DNA of 64,000 bases. It comes from Micavibrio aeruginosavorus ARL-13. Its GTDB lineage: Bacteria > Pseudomonadota > Alphaproteobacteria > Micavibrionales > Micavibrionaceae. Position 1 is the stretch's first letter. Every line of letters starts with the position of its first letter. The stretch spans positions 1,426,001 to 1,490,000 of the forward strand of contig NC_016026.1 in NCBI RefSeq assembly GCF_000226315.1, in the 5' to 3' direction. Shown in pieces: positions 47,259 to 54,864 of the stretch. The position numbers and the translations under genes were made by a program. The notes below the pieces were generated by a model that saw only the letters and a program-made list of their open reading frames with translations, made no database searches and was not told where the DNA came from.

Positions 47259-49703
47259 ATGACCAAAGTTGCAGAGATTTTTGAAACCATGGAATACGGC
47301 CCGGCCCCGGAAGACGACAAACCCGCCCGCGCGTGGATTGATCAGCGTGGCGGAAAATTCGTGTCGTTCATCAACGGTAAATTTGTAACGCCGGGCGATA
47401 AACCGACATGGTTCCCGGCGGAAAACCCGGCCACCGGCGAAAAACTGGGACAGGTTTACCAATCAACGCAGAAAGATGTGGATGCTGCCGTGAAAGCCGC
47501 CCGCGCCGCGCAAGAAAACTGGGCCGCCCTGCCCGGTTTTGAACGCGCGAAATATCTGTATGCCATTACACGCCTGATGCAGAAACATGCGCGCTTGTTC
47601 GCCGTGTTGGAAACGCTTGATAACGGCAAACCGATCCGCGAAAGCCGCGATATCGACGTTCCCGCCGCAACAGCCCATTTCCATCACCATGCCGGATGGG
47701 CACAAATTATGGATGATGAATTTGACGGGTACGAACCGTACGGCGTCGCCGGACAGATTATTCCGTGGAACTTCCCCCTGCTGATGCTGGCGTGGAAAGT
47801 GGCCCCGGCATTGGCCACCGGAAACACGGTCGTTCTGAAACCCGCCGAACAAACCAACCTGACCGCGCAATTGTTTGCGGAAATCTGTGTTGAGGCTGGA
47901 TTGCCCAAGGGCGTGTTCAACCTTGTCACGGGTGATGGCAAAGTGGGCGCGATGATTGTGGCCCATGATGGCATCGACAAACTGGCCTTCACCGGGTCCA
48001 CCGACATTGGCCGTTTGATCCGTAAAGAGTCCGCCGGATCGGGCAAAGCCCTGACGTTGGAACTGGGCGGAAAATCCCCCTATATCGTGTTTGACGATGC
48101 GGATATTGACTCGGCTGTCGAGGGTCTGGTCGATGCGATCTGGTTTAACCAGGGCGAAGTTTGCTGCGCGGGGTCCCGCCTGTTGGTGCAGGAAAGCATT
48201 TACGACAGCTTCGTTGAAAAACTGAAACGCCGGATGCAAAATCTGCGCGTTGGCAACCCGATGGATAAATGCGTCGATCTGGGGGCCGTGGTTGATAAAA
48301 CCCAACTGGACCGCATCACCAAACTGGTGGACAAGGCCGTGAAAGATGGGGCCGAGATCTATCAGATCAAGGATGCCTGCCCGACCAAAGGCTGCTTCTA
48401 TCCGCCGACCATCCTGACCAACGTTGAACCGAGCGACGAGATTGCACAAATCGAAGTGTTCGGCCCGGTTCTGTCCGTCATCTCCTTCCGCAACCAACAA
48501 GACGCGGTGGCGATTGCCAACAACACCCGCTTCGGTCTGGCCGCAACGGTGTGGACGGAAAACATCAATATGGCGCTGGAAATGGCCCCGGCGATCAAGG
48601 CCGGCGTGGTCTGGATCAATTCGTCCAACCGTTTCTATGCCGGATGTGGCTTTGGTGGATACCGTGAATCCGGCTATGGCCGCGAAGGTGGGAAAGAAGG
48701 TCTGTATGCCTATCTGAAACCGTCTTACCTCTCCACTCTCTCTGAAGCATCCCCGCGAAAGCGGGGATCCACGGCGGCCAAGAAGATGGATTCCCGCGTG
48801 CGCGGGAATGCTGATGCCGGGGATGTTGCCTTGATTGACCGCACCGCCAAAAACTATATCGGCGGGAAACAAAAACGCCCCGATGGCAATTATTCGATGA
48901 AAATCGTTTCGCCGTCCGGCGTGATGGTTGGCGAAGTTGGTGAAGGCAACCGCAAAGACATCCGTGACGCGGTGGAAGCCGCCAGCGGTGCCGCCGCCGG
49001 ATGGGCCAAGGCCACGCCGTTTAACCGCGGGCAGATCCTGTACTACATCGCCGAGAATTTGAGCGCGCGCGCCGATGAATTCGCCGCCCGCATCAAAACG
49101 ATGACCGATTGCACCCCGGCCGCAGCGAAGAAAGAAGTCGAACTGGCCATTCAACGCCTGTTCTACTACGCCGGATGGACGGACAAGCATGACGGTGCGG
49201 TTCATACACCGCCGCTGCGTGGTGTCACGCTGGCCATGAATGAACCGATTGGCGTGATGGGACTTGTCTGCCCGGATGATCAGCCGTTCCTGTCCTTCAT
49301 CTCGCTGGTGGCTCCGGCCATTGCCATGGGCAATGCGTGCGTTGTTGTGCCCTCAAGCCTCTATCCGCTGGCCGCGACTGATTTTTATCAGGTGCTGGAA
49401 ACATCGGATGTGCCGGGTGGCGTCATCAACATTGTCACGGGCGACCGCGCAACATTGACCAAAACAATCGCCGAACATGATGGTGTGGATGCGCTCTGGT
49501 ATTTCGGTGCCGATGATGGGTCCGCATTTGTCGAGGCCGCGTCGGTGACCAACTTGAAACAAACATGGTGCGATTACGGCCTGGCCCGCGACTGGACCAA
49601 AGCGGCACAGGCCCAGGGCCGCGAATACTTACGCCGCGCCACACAGGTGAAAAACATCTGGGTTCCGTACGGCGAAAGCAGCGGCGGCGGTGGCGGGTAT
49701 TAA
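47259..49703 (+). CDS. ALDH16-like two-domain aldehyde dehydrogenase
   Basis: An 814-residue fusion of two aldehyde dehydrogenase domains. I start at the ATG at 47259, where GAAAAGGAAAC precedes it. Domain 1 (about 20-490) is catalytic-looking: PWNFPLLMLAWKVAPALATG, LTLELGGKSPYIVFDDAD with the general-base Glu, and FNQGEVCCAGSR with Cys302 at the nucleophile position. Domain 2 (about 530-790) keeps the fold (GVMGLVCPDDQPFLSFISLV) but shows no catalytic Cys motif. A palindromic element encodes residues about 497-518 between the domains. Pairing with deoC suggests acetaldehyde or deoxyribose aldehyde oxidation. It ends in a Gly-rich tail. Confidence 0.9.
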   Translation: MTKVAEIFETMEYGPAPEDDKPARAWIDQRGGKFVSFINGKFVTPGDKPTWFPAENPATGEKLGQVYQSTQKDVDAAVKAARAAQENWAALPGFERAKYLYAITRLMQKHARLFAVLETLDNGKPIRESRDIDVPAATAHFHHHAGWAQIMDDEFDGYEPYGVAGQIIPWNFPLLMLAWKVAPALATGNTVVLKPAEQTNLTAQLFAEICVEAGLPKGVFNLVTGDGKVGAMIVAHDGIDKLAFTGSTDIGRLIRKESAGSGKALTLELGGKSPYIVFDDADIDSAVEGLVDAIWFNQGEVCCAGSRLLVQESIYDSFVEKLKRRMQNLRVGNPMDKCVDLGAVVDKTQLDRITKLVDKAVKDGAEIYQIKDACPTKGCFYPPTILTNVEPSDEIAQIEVFGPVLSVISFRNQQDAVAIANNTRFGLAATVWTENINMALEMAPAIKAGVVWINSSNRFYAGCGFGGYRESGYGREGGKEGLYAYLKPSYLSTLSEASPRKRGSTAAKKMDSRVRGNADAGDVALIDRTAKNYIGGKQKRPDGNYSMKIVSPSGVMVGEVGEGNRKDIRDAVEAASGAAAGWAKATPFNRGQILYYIAENLSARADEFAARIKTMTDCTPAAAKKEVELAIQRLFYYAGWTDKHDGAVHTPPLRGVTLAMNEPIGVMGLVCPDDQPFLSFISLVAPAIAMGNACVVVPSSLYPLAATDFYQVLETSDVPGGVINIVTGDRATLTKTIAEHDGVDALWYFGADDGSAFVEAASVTNLKQTWCDYGLARDWTKAAQAQGREYLRRATQVKNIWVPYGESSGGGGGY
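48746..48812. repeat. Palindromic element, family A, copy 3 (inside the aldehyde dehydrogenase gene)
   Basis: AGCATCCCCGCGAAAGCGGG followed by GATCC is mirrored by GGATTCCCGCGTGCGCGGGA followed by ATGCT, with about 20 bases between. It is read in frame as SPRKRGSTAAKKMDSRVRGN in the interdomain linker. Confidence 0.9.
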
Positions 49704-49723
49704 ACGAAGCGCGCGCCCAACAG

Positions 49724-49846
49724 CCCCCTCTCCCACGGGGAGAGGGTTGGGGTGAGGGGGTACGATGGCGCAGGCCATATCAAATCGCCGTTACCACCCC
49801 ATTCTTAACCCCTCCCCCTAGCCCCCTCCCTCTGGGAGGGGGAATT
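49724..49846. repeat. Paired G/C-rich palindromic repeats, family B
   Basis: Two hairpin-forming units face each other. One at about 49724-49760 pairs CCCCCTCTCCC with GGGAGAGGG and ends TGAGGGGG. The other at about 49807-49846 pairs CCCCCTCCC with GGGAGGGGG. They fill most of the 267-base gap after the aldehyde dehydrogenase gene, where I see no gene. They may act as terminators or be a dispersed intergenic repeat. Confidence 0.75.
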
Positions 49847-49970
49847 TAATGAACACAATCACCGCGTTTTCTCACCAACCCACCATTTCCCATATCCTAA
49901 ACCCAAAATTAACCCTTTTCAGGTGTAATGGGGGCACGGAATACAAGGGGCTTCGGGGGAACGCACAATA

Positions 49971-50318
49971 ATGGCAACAGATTTCGACTTTATCACAGGC
50001 GATGCCCACCCACGGCCTGCGGCCATGCCCTACCCGTCTCTGGTTGAAAGCATGAACGTCAATCTGGTCGTCAACGACACCGGAAAAATCTTCATCCTGC
50101 ACGATAAAAAATTCCCATGCGTCATGAACTGGGTCGAATATGACACCGACAGCGGCCAACTGGCGCTGGTCGCCCATGACGGCACCATGATTGACTTCGG
50201 CATGATCATTCAGGCCCCCATCCGCAAACGCATGATGAATGCGACGGATATCAGTACCTTGCTGGTCGGGGATAACCGGATTGATGATTTTTATATTATG
50301 CCGCTGATTATTCGATAA
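49971..50318 (+). CDS. Hypothetical protein, 115 residues
   Basis: A small soluble protein with no signal peptide or TM segment. Beta-rich pattern: NLVVNDTGKIFILHDKK, CVMNWVEYDTDSG and LALVAHDGTMIDFGM. I recognise no family. It is 10 bases upstream of another unknown gene on the same strand, so the two are likely co-expressed. Confidence 0.62.
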   Translation: MATDFDFITGDAHPRPAAMPYPSLVESMNVNLVVNDTGKIFILHDKKFPCVMNWVEYDTDSGQLALVAHDGTMIDFGMIIQAPIRKRMMNATDISTLLVGDNRIDDFYIMPLIIR

Positions 50319-50328
50319 CGCAGGTGAT

Positions 50329-50778
50329 ATGATGACAACCATTTCCCCCACAACTGTACAGCAAGCGCCGGGCGCCGCGACAACGGTTGGATCCATCGTT
50401 CATGGTGATCCGAACAGCCTGTTCCAACAGGCAGGAATGGACACACCGTCCGTTGACACCGGCCCGAATGCGGGCGGCGGGTTACAGAATATGATGGCCG
50501 TTCTTGGTGACGCAATTCCGCAGCTGGGCAATATGCTGAACCAGATTTTTGAAAGCCTGATGGGCGCGTTCAAACAATCCGGATCGTTTCTTGATCAGGG
50601 AAACAACAACACCCTGACCCAAAAGGTGATGGCAATGGAAGGCGTGTCCGCCAAGCTGGGATTCGTGAACCCGCAAAATGGCGAAATCACCGTGGCCCAA
50701 CCACAGAACCAGGGGCCACAGAACCAGGCTCCGCAATTGACCAGCCCTGCCCCGCAACAGCCGGGCCCGGGAATGTAA
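50329..50778 (+). CDS. Hypothetical protein with Gln/Pro-rich tail, 149 residues
   Basis: A low-complexity-flanked protein. The N-terminal 50 residues are Thr/Gly/Pro-rich. A central amphipathic helix region (about 52-85, MMAVLGDAIPQLGNMLNQIF) follows. The last 35 residues repeat Asn-Gln-Pro motifs (NQGPQNQAPQ). No signal peptide or known domain is visible. It follows the 115-residue gene closely. Confidence 0.58.
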   Translation: MMTTISPTTVQQAPGAATTVGSIVHGDPNSLFQQAGMDTPSVDTGPNAGGGLQNMMAVLGDAIPQLGNMLNQIFESLMGAFKQSGSFLDQGNNNTLTQKVMAMEGVSAKLGFVNPQNGEITVAQPQNQGPQNQAPQLTSPAPQQPGPGM

Positions 50779-50890
50779 TCCGCGAGATTTAAACCGCCCA
50801 ACACCGCCATATTCACGCCGCTTTTTTGTTTGACAGTGGAGCCTGCCGGGGATTATCCCTGCGCCCGAAACACCCGTAGCAAAAGAGCCG

Positions 50891-51169
50891 ATGATGAGCC
50901 GTTACACCCTGACCCCGAACGATCCGGCAACGACCCGCGAACAGATGGAACATGCTGTCGCCACCCATGGCCACATGCGCGTGATTGAAGCCAGCGAAGC
51001 GAACATCGTGGTGGATGCCGATGGTGATACGGTTCACGCGTTTGAAAAACGGTTTCCGGACTGGTCCGTAAAACGCGGTGTTGAGGTTTATGCCGAAATT
51101 TCACCACCGCGCATGCCCCCCAGCGTTTTAAAACGCCTGCGCGACCGATTGAGCCGCAAGCCGGAATGA
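50891..51169 (+). CDS. Hypothetical protein, 92 residues, upstream partner of a zeta-like kinase
   Basis: A small acidic-basic protein with no recognised domain (two adjacent ATGs at 50891 and 50894). A central VIEASEANIVVDADGDTVHA beta region is followed by a basic C-terminus (KRLRDRLSRKPE). Its stop overlaps the kinase gene start by four bases (ATGA). That spacing is typical of functional pairs, so an antitoxin role is possible but untested. Confidence 0.6.
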   Translation: MMSRYTLTPNDPATTREQMEHAVATHGHMRVIEASEANIVVDADGDTVHAFEKRFPDWSVKRGVEVYAEISPPRMPPSVLKRLRDRLSRKPE

Positions 51170-51753
51170 CCCACGCAATCCCTACGCCCATGATGGACAT
51201 GTTGCGCAACCGATTTATCGGTAACCGCGTCGCGTCCGATACGCCGACCGTGTATTGCATGGCGGGTATCCCGGGTTCGGGGAAAAGTACCTATGTTGAC
51301 ACCGCGATCGCCTGCGGCGATTTCCCGGCGGATGCCTTCATCCTGAATCCCGATCGTGTGATGGAGGCCCTGCCCGCCTATCACGACGATGTCGCCGCCT
51401 TGGGGGCGGCCGCCGCGTTTGAAAAATGGGAAATGCCGTGCCGCACGCTGGCTTATGATTTTCTCGATCAGGCCGCGACGCTGCGTTTGGATATTATCAA
51501 GGACATGGGCTGCGCCCGGCAGGAAAATTACGACATGCTGGCCCGGTTGAAATCAATGGGCTATCGTCTGCACATGGTGCATCTGGATTGCCCAATTGAT
51601 CTGGCATTGGCCCGCATCCAAACCCGCGCCCGCCATACCCCCGTAGCCATGGTGCATGACCGTGCGCAATCTTTGGCCGCCCTGCTGCCCCGTTACCGGG
51701 ACTTGGCGGACCACTTTACAGTAATTGCCATATTACAAAAACAAGCCGCCTAG
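51166..51753 (+). CDS. Zeta-toxin-like P-loop kinase
   Basis: A 195-residue P-loop protein. Walker A is AGIPGSGKST at residues 33-42. An Asp-containing ILNPDRVMEALPAYHDD segment follows, as in zeta toxins and related kinases. It then has a helical region with an EKWEMPCR segment, and LARIQTRARHTPVAMVHDRA, whose arginines could form a LID. Zeta toxins phosphorylate UDP-N-acetylglucosamine; other relatives are harmless nucleotide or sugar kinases, and the sequence does not decide. It converges on sufE with a two-base gap. Confidence 0.75.
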   Translation: MTHAIPTPMMDMLRNRFIGNRVASDTPTVYCMAGIPGSGKSTYVDTAIACGDFPADAFILNPDRVMEALPAYHDDVAALGAAAAFEKWEMPCRTLAYDFLDQAATLRLDIIKDMGCARQENYDMLARLKSMGYRLHMVHLDCPIDLALARIQTRARHTPVAMVHDRAQSLAALLPRYRDLADHFTVIAILQKQAA

Positions 51754-51755
51754 AC

Positions 51756-52169
51756 TTAAGCATCACCCAGCCGGGCCAATGCCATAATCTTCTCCACCAT
51801 GGCGAAAAAGCCATTGCGGCGGTTGGGCGACAAATGCTGGTCCAGCTCCAGATCGCTGAAAATCTGTTGAATATCCACAGATTCCACCCCGGCCCGATCC
51901 TTGCCCTCATAGGCGAGCATCAGGATATAAATCAGGCCCCGGATGATCTGGGCGTCGCTGTCGGCCTCGAAATGAAACCGCCCATCCCGCCACCCGGCGA
52001 TCATCCAGACCTTGGACGTACACCCCTTTACAAAGTGCTCATCGACCTTCAGCGCCGGATCCATCACTGGAACACGGCGTCCCAAATCAATGATATAGCG
52101 GTATTTATCCTCCCAGTCGTCAAACAGGGAAAAACTGCCAATCAGGTCATCCAGCGTGGTTTCGGACAT
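51756..52169 (-). CDS. sufE: Cysteine desulfuration protein SufE
   Basis: SufE accepts sulfur from the desulfurase SufS and passes it to the SUF iron-sulfur assembly scaffold. The 137-residue protein is typical. The sulfur-accepting Cys50 lies in HFVKGCTSKVWM, and the family segments WEDKYRYIIDLG and SPNRRNGFFAMVEKI are intact. No other suf genes are in the window. Confidence 0.95.
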   Translation of the reverse strand: MSETTLDDLIGSFSLFDDWEDKYRYIIDLGRRVPVMDPALKVDEHFVKGCTSKVWMIAGWRDGRFHFEADSDAQIIRGLIYILMLAYEGKDRAGVESVDIQQIFSDLELDQHLSPNRRNGFFAMVEKIMALARLGDA

Positions 52170-52285
52170 GAAAACTTCACTATTCTTTAAGGGCTTGGGT
52201 TCATTGATTATAATATAAGCCTAAGGATGGCAACTGGGCAGCCCCGCCCTAGAGCGCATTCGAGCCTTGGCAAGACCTTGTCCAG

Positions 52286-52312
52286 CTTGAAAAAATGCAC
52301 AAACTCTATTGG
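52286..52312 (+). promoter_or_regulatory. Possible heat-shock-type promoter upstream of clpX
   Basis: CTTGAA at 52286-52291 is followed about 14 bases later by CTATTGG at 52306-52312, loosely like sigma-32 elements. A TATAAT-like sequence also occurs further upstream, near 52210-52220. The 231-base gap between sufE and clpX has no gene; the clpX frame is open back to 52227, but that part does not look coding. Confidence 0.3.
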
Positions 52313-52400
52313 AAAGGGGCTTGCGCCACTTCCAGCCAGTTGGCTAAATTGTAAGAAGACTGATTCTCACCCTCTCTATTTAAGAACGGACCTCCCGACA

Positions 52401-53696
52401 ATGAGTAAAGCCGGATCAACAGACACCAAGAACACCCTGTACTGCTCCTTCTGCGGAAAGAGCCAGCACGAGGTCCGCAAGCTGATTGCTGGCCCGAACG
52501 TGTTCATTTGCAATGAATGTGTCGAGCTGTGCACCGATATCATTCGAGAGGAAGACAAGACATCCATCGTCCGTTCCGGCGAAGGCGTCCCGACCCCGAG
52601 CGAGATCAAGGCTGTTCTGGACGATTACGTGATCGGCCAGGAACGCGCGAAACGCATTTTGGCGGTTGCCGTTCATAACCACTATAAGCGGATTGAATCC
52701 AACACGGCCTCCGATGTTGAAATTGCAAAATCCAACATCCTGCTGGTCGGCCCGACTGGTTGCGGTAAGACCCTGCTGGCGCAATCCATGGCCCGCATTC
52801 TGGACGTGCCGTTCACCATGGCTGACGCCACCACATTGACCGAAGCCGGTTATGTTGGCGAAGACGTTGAGAACATCGTTCTGAAATTGCTGCAGGCGTG
52901 CGACTACAACGTTGAACGCGCCCAACGCGGCATCGTGTATATCGACGAGATCGACAAAATTTCCCGCAAGGGCGACAACCCGTCCATCACCCGCGACGTT
53001 TCGGGCGAAGGTGTTCAGCAGGCTCTGCTGAAACTGATGGAAGGCACCGTGGCCTCTGTTCCGCCGCAAGGTGGCCGTAAACACCCGCAACAGGAATTCC
53101 TGCAGGTGGATACGACCAACATCCTGTTCATCTGCGGTGGCGCATTTGCCGGGATTGAAAAAATCATCGCCTCCCGTGGCAAGGGCACAGGCATCGGTTT
53201 CGGTGCAGATGTGCGCGACCCGGAAGATGTGAAAAATCCGCAAATCCTGCGCGACCTGCAACCGGAAGACCTGATGAAATTCGGCTTGATTCCGGAATTC
53301 ATTGGCCGTCTGCCCGTGATTGCCACGCTGGATGATTTGGACGAAGCTGCTTTGATCCAGATTTTGACCGAACCGAAGAACGCGCTGGTGAAACAGTATG
53401 CCCGCCTGTTCGATATGGAAGGGGTCAATCTGCGCTTCACCGACGGTGCCCTGAAAGCCATCGCCCAACAGGCGATTGAGCGTAAAACTGGTGCCCGTGG
53501 CCTGCGGTCCATTCTGGAATCCATGCTGCTGGATACCATGTTCGAAATGCCGGACAAGGAAGATCTGGAAGAAGTGGTGATCGAAGAGAAAACCGTTACC
53601 GATAAAAAGGCACCAACCCTGGTCATGGCCGACAAGAAAAAGAAGAAAGCCAAGGACAAGGACGACGCCAAGGAATCCGAAGCCGCCGAAGCGTAA
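52401..53696 (+). CDS. clpX: ATP-dependent Clp protease ATP-binding subunit ClpX
   Basis: ClpX is the AAA+ unfoldase of ClpXP. I start at the ATG at 52401, giving 431 residues. The N-terminal zinc domain has Cys15, Cys18, Cys37 and Cys40. Walker A is [12 protein letters not shown], Walker B is [11 protein letters not shown], and the pore and RKH regions ([25 protein letters not shown]) are intact. The C-terminal tail is Lys/Asp-rich ([19 protein letters not shown]). In many relatives clpP precedes clpX directly; here it does not. A strong terminator follows. Confidence 0.98.
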   Translation: MSKAGSTDTKNTLYCSFCGKSQHEVRKLIAGPNVFICNECVELCTDIIREEDKTSIVRSGEGVPTPSEIKAVLDDYVIGQERAKRILAVAVHNHYKRIESNTASDVEIAKSNILLVGPTGCGKTLLAQSMARILDVPFTMADATTLTEAGYVGEDVENIVLKLLQACDYNVERAQRGIVYIDEIDKISRKGDNPSITRDVSGEGVQQALLKLMEGTVASVPPQGGRKHPQQEFLQVDTTNILFICGGAFAGIEKIIASRGKGTGIGFGADVRDPEDVKNPQILRDLQPEDLMKFGLIPEFIGRLPVIATLDDLDEAALIQILTEPKNALVKQYARLFDMEGVNLRFTDGALKAIAQQAIERKTGARGLRSILESMLLDTMFEMPDKEDLEEVVIEEKTVTDKKAPTLVMADKKKKKAKDKDDAKESEAAEA

Positions 53697-53720
53697 GCAC
53701 AGGCATATTCAACAAAATAC

Positions 53721-53751
53721 AAAAGACGGGGCCGCTGCCCCGTCTTTTTTT
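53721..53751 (+). terminator. Rho-independent terminator of clpX
   Basis: GACGGGGC at 53725-53732 pairs with GCCCCGTC at 53737-53744 around CGCT. Flanking A4 and T7 runs extend the stem. It starts 25 bases after the clpX stop. Confidence 0.93.
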
Positions 53752-53800
53752 ATGTCCGCGCACTTTAAGCACCCCGGCATATGTCAAACTCCTGATTAAC

Positions 53801-53828
53801 TTGATCTTATTCTTTGCTGATTTATAGT
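53801..53828 (+). promoter_or_regulatory. Probable promoter of the DHH-phrB-ldcA operon
   Basis: TTGATC at 53801-53806 is spaced 16 bases from TATAGT at 53823-53828, about 68 bases upstream of the ATG at 53896. Confidence 0.65.
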
Positions 53829-53895
53829 TTTGGGTGGCATTTACGCACTGCAACGGTGCTGCCGCTTTGCGTTCCAATTCGGGGGTCATCACACC

Positions 53896-54858
53896 ATGCA
53901 ACATCAGGCCAAAATTCAGTTCGATCCAAACCGCACCTATCGTCTGATCACCCGGTCCGACATGGACGGTCTGGTCTGCGCCATTTTGCTGAAGGAACTG
54001 AACCTGATTGACGACATCATGTTCGTCCACCCAAAGGACATGCAGGACGGGAAGATCGAGGTCACCGACCGCGATATTTCAACCAACCTGCCGTATGTCC
54101 CCGGTATTTACATGGCATTCGACCACCATTCCAGCGAGGCCGAACGCCTGGATGGCATCAGCCCGGACAATCACATCATTGACATCAACGCCCCCTCCGC
54201 CGCGCGCGTGGTTTATAATTATTTCGGTGGCCCCGCCACCTTCCCCCGCATTGGCCACGACATGATGGCCGCCGTGGACAAGGCTGACTCCGCCGGGTTC
54301 ACCCGCGACGATATTTTAAACCCGCAGGGCTGGGAATTGCTCAGCTTCCTGATGGATGCGCGCACGGGCCTTGGCCGTTTCCGCGATTTCGGCATTTCCA
54401 ACTATCAATTGATGATGGAATTGATCGATTATTGCCGTGACCATACGATTGAACAAATTCTGGAACTGCCGCACGTCAAGGAACGGGTTGATCTGTACGA
54501 AGCCCATAAATTAAAAGCGCGTGAGCAGCTGGAAAAGTGCTCCACCATCAATAAAAACCTGATCGTTCTGGATTTGCGCAATGAACCGCAAATCTGGGCC
54601 ACAAACCGATTCATGCTGTACGCCCTGTTCCCTCAATGCAATATTTCCATCCATGTGATGTGGGGCAAGAATGACCAGAACACCGTGTTCGCCACGGGCA
54701 AATCCATCTTGAACCGCACCAGCAAAACGCACGTTGGTAATTTGATGCTGCATTATGGTGGCGGTGGCCACGATGCCGCCGGAACGTGTCAGGTGGACAA
54801 TCCACGCGCCAATCAGGTTCTGGCCGAACTCATCGAAACAATCACCAAAGACGGTTAA
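53896..54858 (+). CDS. DHH/DHHA1 family phosphoesterase
   Basis: A 320-residue protein starting at the ATG at 53896. The frame opens at 53830, but that is too close to the promoter to be likely. Metal-binding motifs are RSDMDGLVCA (residues 20-29), AFDHHSSEAE near 80 and the C-terminal DHHA1 motif HYGGGGHDAAGTC. Family members hydrolyse polyphosphate, short oligoribonucleotides, pAp or cyclic dinucleotides; the substrate is not clear. It is followed six bases later by phrB on the same strand. Confidence 0.88.
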   Translation: MQHQAKIQFDPNRTYRLITRSDMDGLVCAILLKELNLIDDIMFVHPKDMQDGKIEVTDRDISTNLPYVPGIYMAFDHHSSEAERLDGISPDNHIIDINAPSAARVVYNYFGGPATFPRIGHDMMAAVDKADSAGFTRDDILNPQGWELLSFLMDARTGLGRFRDFGISNYQLMMELIDYCRDHTIEQILELPHVKERVDLYEAHKLKAREQLEKCSTINKNLIVLDLRNEPQIWATNRFMLYALFPQCNISIHVMWGKNDQNTVFATGKSILNRTSKTHVGNLMLHYGGGGHDAAGTCQVDNPRANQVLAELIETITKDG

Positions 54859-54864
54859 GGGTCC

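Noticed and set aside
47463-49205. A 580-codon open frame antisense to the aldehyde dehydrogenase gene
   Set aside because: The sense strand encodes a clear two-domain enzyme. The antisense frame is low-complexity and follows from the G+C-rich third codon positions.
52227-52400. 58-residue N-terminal extension of ClpX
   Set aside because: The ClpX zinc domain begins right after the ATG at 52401, and the upstream translation looks like noncoding promoter sequence.
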